Part shown: one piece after another, positions 40,749-51,267 of the stretch | Layout of the letters: every line of letters starts with the position of its first letter | Numbering within the stretch: position 1 is the stretch's first letter | Made by a program: the position numbers and the translations under genes | Notes under the pieces: model-generated | What the model was told of the DNA's origin: nothing | What the model saw: the letters and a program-made list of their open reading frames with translations, nothing else | Databases searched by the model: none | Assembly (NCBI RefSeq): GCF_000350225.1 | Contig: NW_005179264.1 | Location: 21,467-85,466 of the forward strand | DNA: 64,000 nucleotides | Origin: Chondrus crispus | Taxonomy: Eukaryota; Rhodophyta; Florideophyceae; Gigartinales; Gigartinaceae | Direction of reading: 5' to 3'

Positions 40749-43530
40749 TTGGACCATGATCACACATTCCGTTCCAGTCAGAAGTATAATTTCTGATCTT
40801 GCTTCTTTTTCGTACCTGCATGCTCTTCAACAGCCGTCTCCCAGTAAGAGCGGGAAATCTCTCCCAAGCCTCCATAACTTCACCTGAGACATATGAAGGG
40901 CGCTACCCGTCTTCAATTTCTTGGAAACGCCAATTGCGATGGAATTGTGCACGAAAAGATCATGAAAACATTGAGTAGTTTCTTTGAACAGAAAAAACGG
41001 TGAGTAATGGAGAAGCTTGAAACAAGTAAGAATTGCACTTCGCGGGCGCTCAAACAGACCTCGCGAAAGTTCACCACCATTTCCGACAAAAAAAACTATC
41101 TCTGCCTCGAGCACGTTAGGTTTCGGGTTGGCACCCACGTGCCGAGGGTATGGGGGTCTCTTGGTTACCACTACCAGCCTAGATGGCCTGTTTGGGGTAT
41201 CAACCCACGAGTGGAAATCGACCAGGCTCCTGGTCCTGTGGTCCAAAAACGGTGCAATGAGGGCAAAACCCCCCTTTCCCGGTGTAAGCAGACGTCTTGC
41301 AGTGGATGCATGACTTTTTTTATATAAAATTATGAAGACTGGATTGGAGCTCAGCCAGGATGTGGGCCGGCTACATGCGGTATGATAGTGGTTGGGCTAC
41401 TTCGAGGTGAAGCGTAGTTTCAAACAACCGCCACGGCCTTACCTCACCTCCGCCACTTTCTCTGGACAGTCGCCAAGTCCCAGCCGCACTTTCAGAGAGC
41501 ACTGTTTAAGGGAGCACCCTTCTGGTTCGCTCGCAACGATTTTGATGCGCTCACCATGGCTTCCGGTGCTCTCTAGTTTTCCCTTTTGTTGTTTGGAAAA
41601 AACCCATCCCATCAGACTGCAAGTCCTTCCCGCTCAGAGCAAGAAATTTGGATGCCGGCCATAGTAATGAACGAATAAACGTTCGTGAGAAGAAGATCCG
41701 GATATGGTTTCGGAACTTGTGTTTTGTAACAGATGGCCTTAGTGGATTTTGCGGTTACAGGTTGCGGTTCATATCGAGCTTGCATTCTTCTCTAAGTCAC
41801 AAGCGTCTTTTCACCCCCCCTCCCCCGCGTGATCGTTTGTGCTTTTCCTCACAAGTTCTATGCTATATCTCTCGTAGAGGAGATCAAGAAGTTGACCAGC
41901 ACACGCGAAGCCCATTTTGAAATGGACGTTCTATCCTTCATGGAGAGTCTTGGACATGTACTACTCGGTCTTCGCGGGCGTAGTCCAACATATGTCATTG
42001 ATGTGGGTAGCTATATAACAATGGGCTGTGAGATCTGGGGGCACCTTCACAGACAAGTTTATATGGCTCTACTATGCTGATCGACCTCTCCTTGCACAGA
42101 TTGCATCAACGTACCATGTAACTCGGCATGTGCACTTCCAGGTACCAGTTCTACTCCACATCTTGGTAGAAAAGAAGCTGCCAGAATCCTTGTGGACCTC
42201 ATCCTACAATGCCACATGAAAAGATCGCGGGCTTTGATTAAATTTGAAAAGAGTGAACGCCGCCATTCTGAGGCGGATGTAACCTCGGTTCAGAGCCGCG
42301 ACATAGCAAGTGCCAAGAGGGATCAAAAAGAACGTCACGGTCCGTTTATGGACACTATGGGGAAAATAGAACGGTTTATTTGCCATCTGCACAATGGCTT
42401 CACGTCGGCATTGCGCCGCAGCTCTACAGCGTTTTCCTGCCAGAAACAATTGTAATGGTGCCATCTGACAAAACTGGAGAAGCATTTGTTTTGACAAATT
42501 GCGCAAGCTCCTTGATATTGTGCTCACAAGCACGGGAAAGGATTGCGTTTAGTCTCTCTTGCAATACAGCCTTCCTTCGAAGTGAATTGTTATATATTCA
42601 GTTTTCGAGTGTAAGAGTGTTTTGTCTTGAAGTATCGCAATGCTGGTGGTTGAGAATCACCAAGTACGTACATGTATGCAGATTTGGCACAGGTCTTTTG
42701 CATCCATGAAGCGTGGTATATGAGAAGTTGCTTGAATATTGTACTAGGTGCTTGGTCGCGGATACCGAAAGGAGTTGTTTTGGTCATTCACTTCGAATTT
42801 GGAAAGCTGGGTAGGTCCTACCTTGCCGTTTTCGATACAGGCAATATTCAACTGCGAAAACAACGGTGGCATATGGCATACAACAAGTGTCCGATGTCTT
42901 GTTTTTTCTGCTGCCAATATTCTTCCAGTTTTCGCTTGAAACGTACTTCTCTTTTCCATGCATGCGGCATAGGTATTGTATCAGGCTCATAAGACACAGG
43001 CATGAGAGAGTAGTACATTGCATATGCTAACGGTGCTGCCGTCCAAACGAATTATAAATACTCAGTGGACTTTCAATCTTACACCACTACTATACAAGAC
43101 TGGGACAACATTATACCCCTTGTGATGGAGAGATCTCGAACAGAGTACCGCATTTCATTCGTCTTCTGTACTTCGAGGGAAACTGGGTACCCTCTCTTTT
43201 TCTCCAAATATTTGTACTGGTGTGCTCCGCCTACACAGGCAAGCCATCTTCATCGAAACTGCGGAAATCTGACACCGTAAAAAGTCCGTAAGCTCTACCA
43301 TAGCAATACTTGGGTATTACATTTAATCTAATCATCATGCGATGCTTCCAGGCTTAAAAGGCGCCGTGAAGCTAGAATCGTTGAAGGCCTTGTTCTCAGC
43401 CCACCTCGCATGTGAATGACGTGCGTGAAAGTATTCCGCATCGATACCATACTGTACATAAGGCAACGGGTCGCAAACTGAATAGAAGCGAATACCTCCC
43501 AATACAGTGTATGGTTCTAGGGGAAATGGG

Positions 43531-43636
43531 GCAGCGAATCACCAAACTGATTTTGCTGCGTTTCAAAAGGACACATGAGAACGGCAGCGAATCACCAAAC
43601 TGATTTTGCTGCGTTTCAAAAGGACACATGAGAACG
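43531..43636. repeat. Tandem duplication, 53-bp unit, two exact copies
   Basis: Copies 43531-43583 and 43584-43636 are identical by eye, beginning GCAGCGAATCACC. Exact identity suggests a recent duplication or an assembly effect. Confidence 0.92.
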
Positions 43637-44972
43637 GCGGCCCAACACCCAATTTTTATAAGACATGTTTCATATTGTTGTTGCACATTGTTGTTGACGT
43701 AGCGACAGTATTGCTCTCGCAAGTAGTTCCTATGTGATGAGAATATATACTGTATTGTACCCCCTGGGCAAGTATGCCTCATCTCTTTTATGACGCACGT
43801 CACCAGGCAGAATCCCCCGACACGGGCTTGTGGAACCCACGGCGTGACTGCAGACGTCACGCCTTGCGAGTTGCCAAACTTCAAATCGGACAAAATGGTT
43901 GTGAAGCAACACAAAAAGCACTCCATGCTTCAGCTACAGCTACCTGTATTGTATTTCCAAATCGATGTGGGACAGAGGGGAGATGAATAATCTCACACCA
44001 ACTCTACTGCTCGCGCAATTCACTCGTTAATCTCAAGGCGGAGGCTGGGCCCTTGACTCACCTGGTAACCGTGAAGATTTGGAATGCAAATGTACAGTAC
44101 CAAGGGTAGCTGCCATGGTCAACCACGCAGTGGATGTCGGCTGTGCTGTCTAGCGCCCTCCTGAAGATTTCATGCTTCAGATTTGACATTCAGTCTCCCG
44201 TAATCGTAAAACTCGTTGTGGCTGACGATAGATTTGGGAAAACTGAGACCATGATGGTCAGGAGAGTACAGTATAAGCTCGGATGCAGCTCTCGTTTTGC
44301 TTCCATCACGAATATTCGCTGCAACTTTTCACCAAATGTCCAAACCAAGGTCCCGAAACGGTGCCCGCTGCGTCCTCTCTGTCGGAGAAATTACTGTAAA
44401 GGAGTACAGTAGAGTAAAAAGGGGAGCACAGGCCAAACGCGGCACGGGGTGCAAAGGGTACGCACAGGCCGGGTTGGCGCGGGGTGCGGTGGTCGGAGGG
44501 CGAGCCACAGGGGAGAGACGGGACGCGTTGGCGCGAGGTTGTCGGTGGTGGTTGGTTTTTGTTGATGGTAAGATTTGATGCAAAGCACTCGTACACATTT
44601 ATAGTACTCTAGAACTCGAGGAGATACTTACCAAATAAACTAAAAGTGTCACTACGCTACCCAAAAGAGGGTTGCTACCCAGGAAGCCTTTCAAACGTAC
44701 CTAAAAAAGTAGTTCTGAAAGCTAGGTAACACATTCCATAAGGGAATAGTACACCTGAGGCCTAATACGGCAAAGGTGGGTGGTAGGTGACAAAAAGATA
44801 AAGGATACAGCTAATTTGTAGGCTACAGTGCGAATCAGGCAACATATTATCATAGGTAGTCCCAATCTAAACACAATTCACTTTAACACTCCGGCAACTT
44901 TAAATGGCGAAATTCATTTTGTCCATTTCAGTGACGTTGGATCCATTGCTCGACGGGGTGGATGAGTTGCGA

Positions 44973-47920
44973 TTATGATAGGATGGTTTCCAAGATAGAG
45001 CTGGGCTTCACTTTTGTTAACGCATCTGCTGGGTTGTACTCGGAACGGATAAAACCGATATTTTCGATCTCGTTGCGGTGGTATGAGTCTTTACCAACCC
45101 TAATGTCGATCATGACCCTTTTCTCAGTCGTAAGCGTGGCCTTTGTTACCACATTGAACAGTGACAGACTGTCAGTGAGCTTACAATTGGAAGTCTTTGC
45201 CATAGCATGTTTGAAAGATTATTTCTTATGGCAAATGCCATGTCGAAGGCATCAGCGAACGCCATAGTTTCGCTGCCAGGTACTGAGCGAGATACACGTC
45301 TCGATTTGTGGGATGACCAGAAGATGGGTTGACAAGGGTTGGTGTTATCGGCGAGGAATATGATATAGCCGAGCTGTGACGAACCATCGTGATTGTTCCC
45401 AAATGAGGCGTCAGAGTATACTTGTAGCCGAAGTGACCCTTTATCAAGTGAAGGATATTTTAGCGACAAATCCGGGCTCTTGCGTCGTAAGTGGCGAACT
45501 ACACTGTTCAACGATTTTGTCAGTTTTAGTGGTTCTTGTCGAAACATTTCCTGTTTTACTTGTGCGGACTGAGCAACAGCGCAACTTATATCTGGTCGAG
45601 TCTGTGTCAGCCATGCACGTCGGGCTCGTAACGAGCCAAACTTTGTAAAATCAGCATTTTTAAGAAGTAATTCGAGACGACTCATGTATCTCTTCTGATG
45701 CATTATGAATCCAGACTCGTCTTTGTCGATTTGTACTCCTGCGAACTGAACGTGATCGTATTCTCTTTTTATGTACTAAACGATTTCTCAAGTTTACGTG
45801 ACGTAGTGCGGAACCTTTCATCTCCTGCTTGCAAGCAGTCGTCTACATATGCAGCACACAAGCCGGATAGCTTGTCATCGATTTGTTGGAAGAAGAAGGC
45901 GCCGTCGGTGATGTTTTGTTTCATGCCAAGTTCTTCTATGAGATAACGTTTTAGGGTTCTTCCCCAGTAGTCACCACTGTCAGCCAGTCCGTACAGGGGT
46001 TTGAGAAGTTTTGAGTTCTTGGTCTGGTCCTACCGCAAACTCACGAAAAGGTTTAATGTAAACGTCCCTCATAAGATTCTCAGCGCTTTGTAGGTAGGCT
46101 TGTGTAACGTCTGTTGAGTAGAGCCTAAAACCGCACGGAGCAGCCAAGCCGACTAACAGCTTTACTGAAAACTGCCGTGCGGTGGCGACGTCGTGGACAA
46201 GCGAGGTTTTGAACTTATCCTTGTGTCCTTGGACAACGTAGCGCGCTTTCCAAACTTCCTTGTTGGTGTCGGAGTATTTCATAGCGAGGACAAAGCGTCC
46301 ACCGAGGATGTTAGCATTCTTCGGAACTTCATCTCTCATGACTATTTTCCATGTTCCGCGTCTAATTAGACCTTCGATTTCCTTTTTCTTTGCAGAGTCA
46401 AACTGCGCTGCTCTCGGATCGCTGGGGTGAATGACTTCTGTCACATAGATGTTCGGTGGGGGCTTTGGGGCTTCTGGCGATTGGAACGGCGAGGACATGA
46501 AGTGAAGGACTGACTCGGTATCATGGTAGTATGGTTTAACTTGAAAGGCATTAAACGTCTGTCGGTACGTGGCATTACGAGATTGGACTGTTATCATTCG
46601 ACCATGGGTACGAATGACGACAAATGGTCCTTTCCATCGTTTTTCTAGTTCACTAAAGACTAGGACTTCGTCACCGAGATTATAGTTGCGATCTGAAGCT
46701 GGCGGTATGTTTCTTGAAAGTGCAGTTGCGACTCTTCTCTCTGCAACAATAGCATTCATTTCCATTTGTGCTGCTGCAAGTATGGCCATTCGCTCTTTTT
46801 GTGAGGGCAAATTGGTGCTTATGATCGGAAATCTTGGTATAATACCGAATACAAGAAGTGAGGGTACGAGACTGTTTTCACCAATCGTGTCATTCATTGC
46901 TTTCACTGCAATTTTTAAACATATGCTCGGATCTTGTTGGGGGTAGTTCGCTCGCACTTTTCTAAATATTCTACGAAGGGGGTCATGAAGTTTCTCGCCT
47001 ATTCCGAGAGAACTATGGGCTTTGACGCCTGAAAGGCGCAATTGGATGCCAGCGAAATCTGTCAGGTTTCGTCTATCCGATGTGAAAGCAGAACCTTGAT
47101 CAACTCGTAAGCGATTCGGATAGCCGGTATAGAGAGTGCACCAAGTTTCCAAGAAGGCTAACCAGATTCCATCTACAGATTGACCATAGCTTGACCCGTG
47201 GGCATCGAGAAATGTAGCTGCAGAGAACCTTGTGGCAGTGTCAATGACGTGAAGAACAGCCTTGCCGTCAAGGAACATTAGGTCCATCGAAAGTTCTTCA
47301 CCAAATTTGACGTCATCCATTGATGGAAGGGAAACTTTGAAACGAAGAGGAGTAGGTCCTAGACGTTGACAATTGTCACAGGCTTGTTTGATTTTCTCAA
47401 GCGTCTTGACAGTATCGTGGTTCATTTCATGGGGACGTGCCAGTTTCAGGAGGTTGAGGAGCTTATCGTTGGTGGGGTGAGAGAATCCGCGGTACATTTT
47501 GAGTAGTTCGGATCTGATAAACAGAGCGTGAGAGGTCTTTGTCCAATCTAGGTAGACGTGTCCAAGCTTTCGAGATAAAGGAATGGAAAGTTGTAGTGAC
47601 GGACAGCAAAGAAGGTTCCGTCCTGTGTCTACAAACATTTTGTATTTATCCATGAAGTCCAGCCCGAGCAAGAATGGGACGTCAGCGTGTACGACGTCGA
47701 CGTGTTCTGTGATGAAACGGTTACCTGGTATTGGTATGCGGATAGGGATTGAACCCAGTGACTTCTGTTTGTCACTTCCAAACCGATACTGATTGTCGTT
47801 AGGAACAGGTTTGAATTTGGTCCCTATATAGCGACAGTAAGACTTGGCTTGCTTCTTACCTATAACAGTAGTTTGTGCCCTTGTGTCTAGGCAGGCTCCT
47901 TGCCAGGTATTTGGGCTCTG
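44973..47920 (-). pseudogene. pol: Copia pol: protease-integrase-RT-RNase H, degenerate
   Basis: The protease motif reads LDTRAQTTVIG, with Arg (AGG at 47879-47881) where the catalytic triad needs Gly, one G-to-A change from DTG. LGLDFMDK closes the protease. The integrase region has a zinc region (CDNCQRLG), MDLMFLDG, VDQGSAF and related blocks. RT has WKARYVVQGHKD, STDVTQAYLQ, LYGLADSGDYWGR and catalytic YVDD near 45830. RNase H has QVYSDASFG, SETMAFADAFD and RSEYNPADALTK near the end. Frame shifts near 46015, 45775 and 45205 break the frame. Pol is -1 to gag and the gag stop overlaps the protease Asp codon at 47885-47887, fitting -1 frameshift translation originally. Not functional as assembled. 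Confidence 0.87.
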
Positions 47921-48431
47921 ACGAGAAAGGTAAGGGTTTCCGCGGTGGTGTTTGGATGCAACGGTGTATGTGGGGTGGCATGCTCTTTTCTGACGTCGGA
48001 ATAGTCTGCTAAGTGTTGATCTACACGAGATTTTAAATTTGCACTTCTTCTTTTTGCAATCAGCGTCAAAGTATATTTCTTTACTTTGTGAGTCCGCACT
48101 GTTGCTTTCTAAAAATCCGTGGGATCCGTTCCGCTAGCAAAGACCATGGGATCATCATTAAGGTCAGCTGAGTTGTAATGACTGGGAATAGCTTGGTCAG
48201 CTTCTTCATCCGAGTCATTCCCGTCGTTGTCAGATGCAGTTGGTGTTGATTCCACATCGAAATCGTTTTGATTTGTGTCATTTGTGAACAATACTTCTTC
48301 TGGCTGCTGGCAGAGCTCGAATAGAATACGCCTGGTATGTCTATTATCATTAGGACGGTTTTGCAGCATTTTCCCTATGTTCTTCGTCAGTGATACAGGG
48401 CGACTGCAGTCTCTGATGAAATGATACTTCC
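47887..48431 (-). pseudogene. gag: Copia gag, C-terminal part
   Basis: Continues the gag frame after the gypsy B insertion. The first codons supply His and the last Cys of a CX2CX4HX4C zinc knuckle whose first two Cys lie at the end of the part at 61685-62536. An in-frame TAG at 48109-48111 interrupts it. An acidic middle (ESTPTASDNDGNDSDEEADQ) lies before the protease junction. Confidence 0.8.
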
Positions 48432-49209
48432 TGTAGTGCAGTGGACACACTCGCTAACGAGGGCGTAAATCTCGCTATGAGGGAAAGCGGTATGTCCAGT
48501 CACCACCAAGGTGTTCGGGGCCCTCTGTCCGTGGTAGCTCAGAGGTAACGCGAGAATTGCGGGTAGAGTCGCGGTCAGCGCGTGAAGGGGTACTCGGGAT
48601 CGAGTAACTAGAAGGAGTGGGTGTGTCGCGGCCGTATTGCAGACCGCTATCGACAGCGTCGAAGAATAACAACACAAGAACACAGAAGAAAGAAGGAAGA
48701 AGAACAATAGCGTAGAAATGTAGAAATAGGTCAAAGAGTAAAGGAAAAACAAGAAAAAGGATGACGACGAAGGGTGCAGGTACCAGACTTAGCCAACTAG
48801 ATAGGAACCGTAGAGGATCCCACCAGAGATGGGGTCCGATCACCTGATGCCTCTTTACTGTAACGCCTTCTGACACCCGACCTATATAGGCCGAGCGCCG
48901 TCGTCGGCGTCGGTTACTAAATGGGAAATTAATAATTAATTATCGTCATTAGAATTGCCACTTGGCATTAGACGCTAATTAGCGTAGAAACTCGTGGGCA
49001 CCACGTATGTATACGTGTCGTACACGTGTTGTACACGTATCATATACGTGTCATACGGCTGTCATACACGTGTGGCCACGTGTGGCCACGTGTGGTATAC
49101 GTGGGGTACTTTCCCAAGTGTGCGCGCACAGTACACGTGTCAAAGGCGGGGAGCGCGGCCCCGCGACGGCGGTGACCAGGGATAAAGGGCGCAGGGTCAC
49201 TGCACTACA
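48432..49209 (-). repeat. Gypsy B 3' LTR (778 bp, intact)
   Basis: Near-identical to the split 5' LTR (777 bp after removing the inner element); I count about seven differences in the first 180 bases. Contains CCTATATAGG near 48881 as a possible TATA region and the ACGT-motif array at 49000-49140. It is the uninterrupted reference that defines the inner transposon insertion site. Confidence 0.95.
49000..49140. promoter_or_regulatory. ACGT-core motif array in the gypsy B LTR
   Basis: About ten ACGT cores in 140 bases, mostly TACACGTGT, CACGTG or ATACGTGTC forms, spaced about 6-20 bases. This is the core bound by plant-type bZIP and bHLH (G-box) factors. The other LTR copy has the same array at about 61475-61580. 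Binding is inference. Confidence 0.55.
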
Positions 49210-49223
49210 TCACCTCCCCCTTC
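49210..49223 (-). other. Gypsy B polypurine tract
   Basis: GAAGGGGGAGGTGA on the minus strand immediately before the 3' LTR start, where plus-strand DNA synthesis is primed in LTR elements. Confidence 0.75.
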
Positions 49224-49478
49224 AGGGGTCGTGCCGATCCGCCTGAGACACGCGGTTCATTACCCCGTCATCTTTGACTGCACTCGCAGCCCCGCGCGTG
49301 GTTCTATTTCTTCGCGTTTCTTGGCGCCCCAGGTCAGCGACTCTCGCGGCTACGCGCGTACTTGCGCTGACGGCGGCGTTTCTGACTGAGCTCTTCGGGG
49401 TTTTTTTCGCGTGTATTTCTGTTCGCGTTTTTTTCGCGTACGTTTCTTCTTCACAGCTTTGAGCCTCTCGCATCCGGC

Positions 49479-50650
49479 ATGTCGCATGCAGAAGGCATCG
49501 AAACGGGAACCATCCGGGCTCCTGCGCGTCGTCGCGTCTTCCGCCACGCGGGCGACTTTATCGGGCAAGAACCGCTTGAGCATGCCGAGCTCTTCGCGGG
49601 AGCGCCGTGGCACGACCCCGTGAGCTATCGCGATGACGCGTTAATTACGCAATATTTGCGAGCAGGTTTTCTGCCCAACAGACTCACACTGGGGGCTGCC
49701 CGAAGCGACGATTGGGCTCGCCACTGTGTAGCGATGGACGCCGACCTGAAGAGAAGAGTTACGTGGGTCGACGACTGGCGTCGTCAGGAACTCGTGCGCG
49801 ACGCTCGCGTCACCTTCACCAAATTGGTGTATCAACGTTTCCACCGGTTCCCCGGCACAACGCTTGTCCCCGAAGAGTATGGGTTCGACTTCCACCTCTA
49901 TCGCACCCGCGGAGAAGAGCTCTACGGTGCTCGCCTTGTGGCGATACTGCAAGAAGCCGAACAGTGGCGGGGAAGTCCGCAACCGTGTGGCGCTGCGCTC
50001 CGGTTTAGTCGCCCTATCCTCCGTGCGGAGTTCCGCTTTCTACGTCGATATGACGATGAAGTCTTCTGGAGCCACATGAAGTGGGAGCGTCACGTTCGAT
50101 CGCGTTTCGGACTCCTTGTTCCATATCAAATGGTGGAGCTTGAGAAGATCGCGGAGTCGCGTTATCGAGACAGGTATATCTCGATCCCCGAACATTGGGG
50201 TATGTTCGAAGTGCCTCGCGGCTTTTTCGTGGACCTGTACTCACGTACGCAGGTCGGCACTTGATCCGCAACTGCCATTCTGGCTTGTGGACGCTATTTT
50301 ACAGCGAGTGGGTGGCCAAGGTTGGAGCCGCTCTCCTACAGGTGGTATATGACAGGGCCAGATTGTTCTGGGTGCCCCCGACTCTGCGGTATTATATTCG
50401 CCAAATGGACTTGTCCATGGCGTTGGGTTCCCCGCACAACTATGAGGAGCTTCTTTTCCTTATTAATAAGGTAGACCAGATCAACTGGAACGCGATTAAT
50501 CCGCGGAATCGGCAACGCGGCTCAAGAATTCGCGATCGCTCACCTATAACGAAAAGCGCCTCCAGTGGCGACTTTGTGTTCAATGATCCTTGGCATCATC
50601 AACAATGTACGCCAGAAAGGCCTTTCTGCCCGGGCGAAGGAGGTCGCTGA
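49479..50650 (+). pseudogene. Antisense extra reading frame in gypsy B
   Basis: A 261-codon frame from ATG at 49479 to a stop at 50262, continuing in the +2 frame to 50650 (protein-like WTLFYSEWVAKVGAALLQVV, then SMALGSPHNYEELLFLINKV) after one shift near 50245-50280; about 390 codons in all. It lies between integrase-chromodomain and the 3' LTR, opposite to gag-pol. Residues such as HRFPGTTLVPEEYGFDFHLY and WERHVRSRFGLLVPYQMVEL read as a folded, Arg-rich soluble protein without membrane segments or signal peptide, unlike envelope proteins. A frame at 50849-51109 in the same phase may be a further piece. GGTAAGAC at 50685 resembles a 5' splice site. No family is recognised. Confidence 0.55.
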
Positions 50651-51267
50651 TGCGCAGCGTGTTATCCCTGACAGCCATCGTCGGAGGTAAGACTATTGCT
50701 TCTCCCCGACGTCAGTGGACTCCAGCAGGAGGACTATGGGGAAGAAAACGTCGAAGATGACGGAATGAATCATGAACTTCACCAAGTGGCGCCCGTGGAG
50801 ACTCCTGATTCGGCAGGAGGCCCTATACTCAATGTGAGTAACGCCTAAGTGGCGGACGATTCGGCTGGAGCCGGTATACTTGTTGGCCGGGCTCCTCCGA
50901 CTCGTGAAACTGTGGACGACCAAATGGCCATCGTACGCAACTTTCTGCGTGACGCCGGGGTCGACATTGCTTCCGAGGAGGACTCGCTGTCCGCTCTCGC
51001 GGTCTCAGTGCGACGTCAAGTGTCCAGACTTTCTCCGGCAAGCCCGACGATTTCCGACATGCCGAGTGGGGAGGCTCGCCCTTCTGCGGAGTCTGGTCGC
51101 GATACGTGACGCGATGGCAGACCGGGTTCACCCTGCACTCTTTAACCTCCTTGAGGAGTTCACAACGCCATCTGGCGGTAAGTGCGAACCGGTAACTCGC
51201 GTACAGTAGCGCCATAGGGCGAGTAGTCATTCCTTTTAGGTAAAGAGAAACCACCTCAGTCTTGAAG

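Larger units (their letters stand above)
36780..44972. other. Gene-poor region rich in short repeats
   Basis: About 8.2 kb without a convincing gene. It holds a near-perfect hairpin, 14-bp and 53-bp tandem repeats, a piggyBac-like terminus, many GTACC/AAGGGTAC motifs, and scattered frames of 60-180 codons whose composition does not look selected. Its right edge should contain the 3' LTR of the copia element, but I could not identify LTR ends by eye. Confidence 0.5.
44973..48431 (-). mobile_element. Ty1/copia retrotransposon, 3' part (left of the gypsy B insertion)
   Basis: Order in element sense: gag end, protease, integrase, RT, RNase H, which is the copia order. The element is split at 48431/61685 by gypsy B and continues at 61685-62609. 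Many frame breaks. LTRs not identified: the 5' leader is cut by gypsy A copy 2, and no clear LTR end is visible left of 44973. Confidence 0.88.

Noticed and set aside
41829-42455. Series of plus-strand frames in three phases as a possible pseudogene
   Set aside because: No recognisable domain and no consistent direction of homology.
43396-43926. 176-codon minus-strand frame in the gene-poor region
   Set aside because: Cys-rich random-looking composition, crosses the 53-bp tandem duplication, and has no recognisable motif.
36780-44972. tRNA genes or CRISPR-like arrays
   Set aside because: Looked for B-box-like GGTTCGA and regularly spaced repeats; found only tandem repeats without unique spacers and no cloverleaf.
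44600-44972. 3' LTR of the copia element
   Set aside because: Expected here, but no TG...CA pair, purine tract or matching 5' LTR could be identified by eye.
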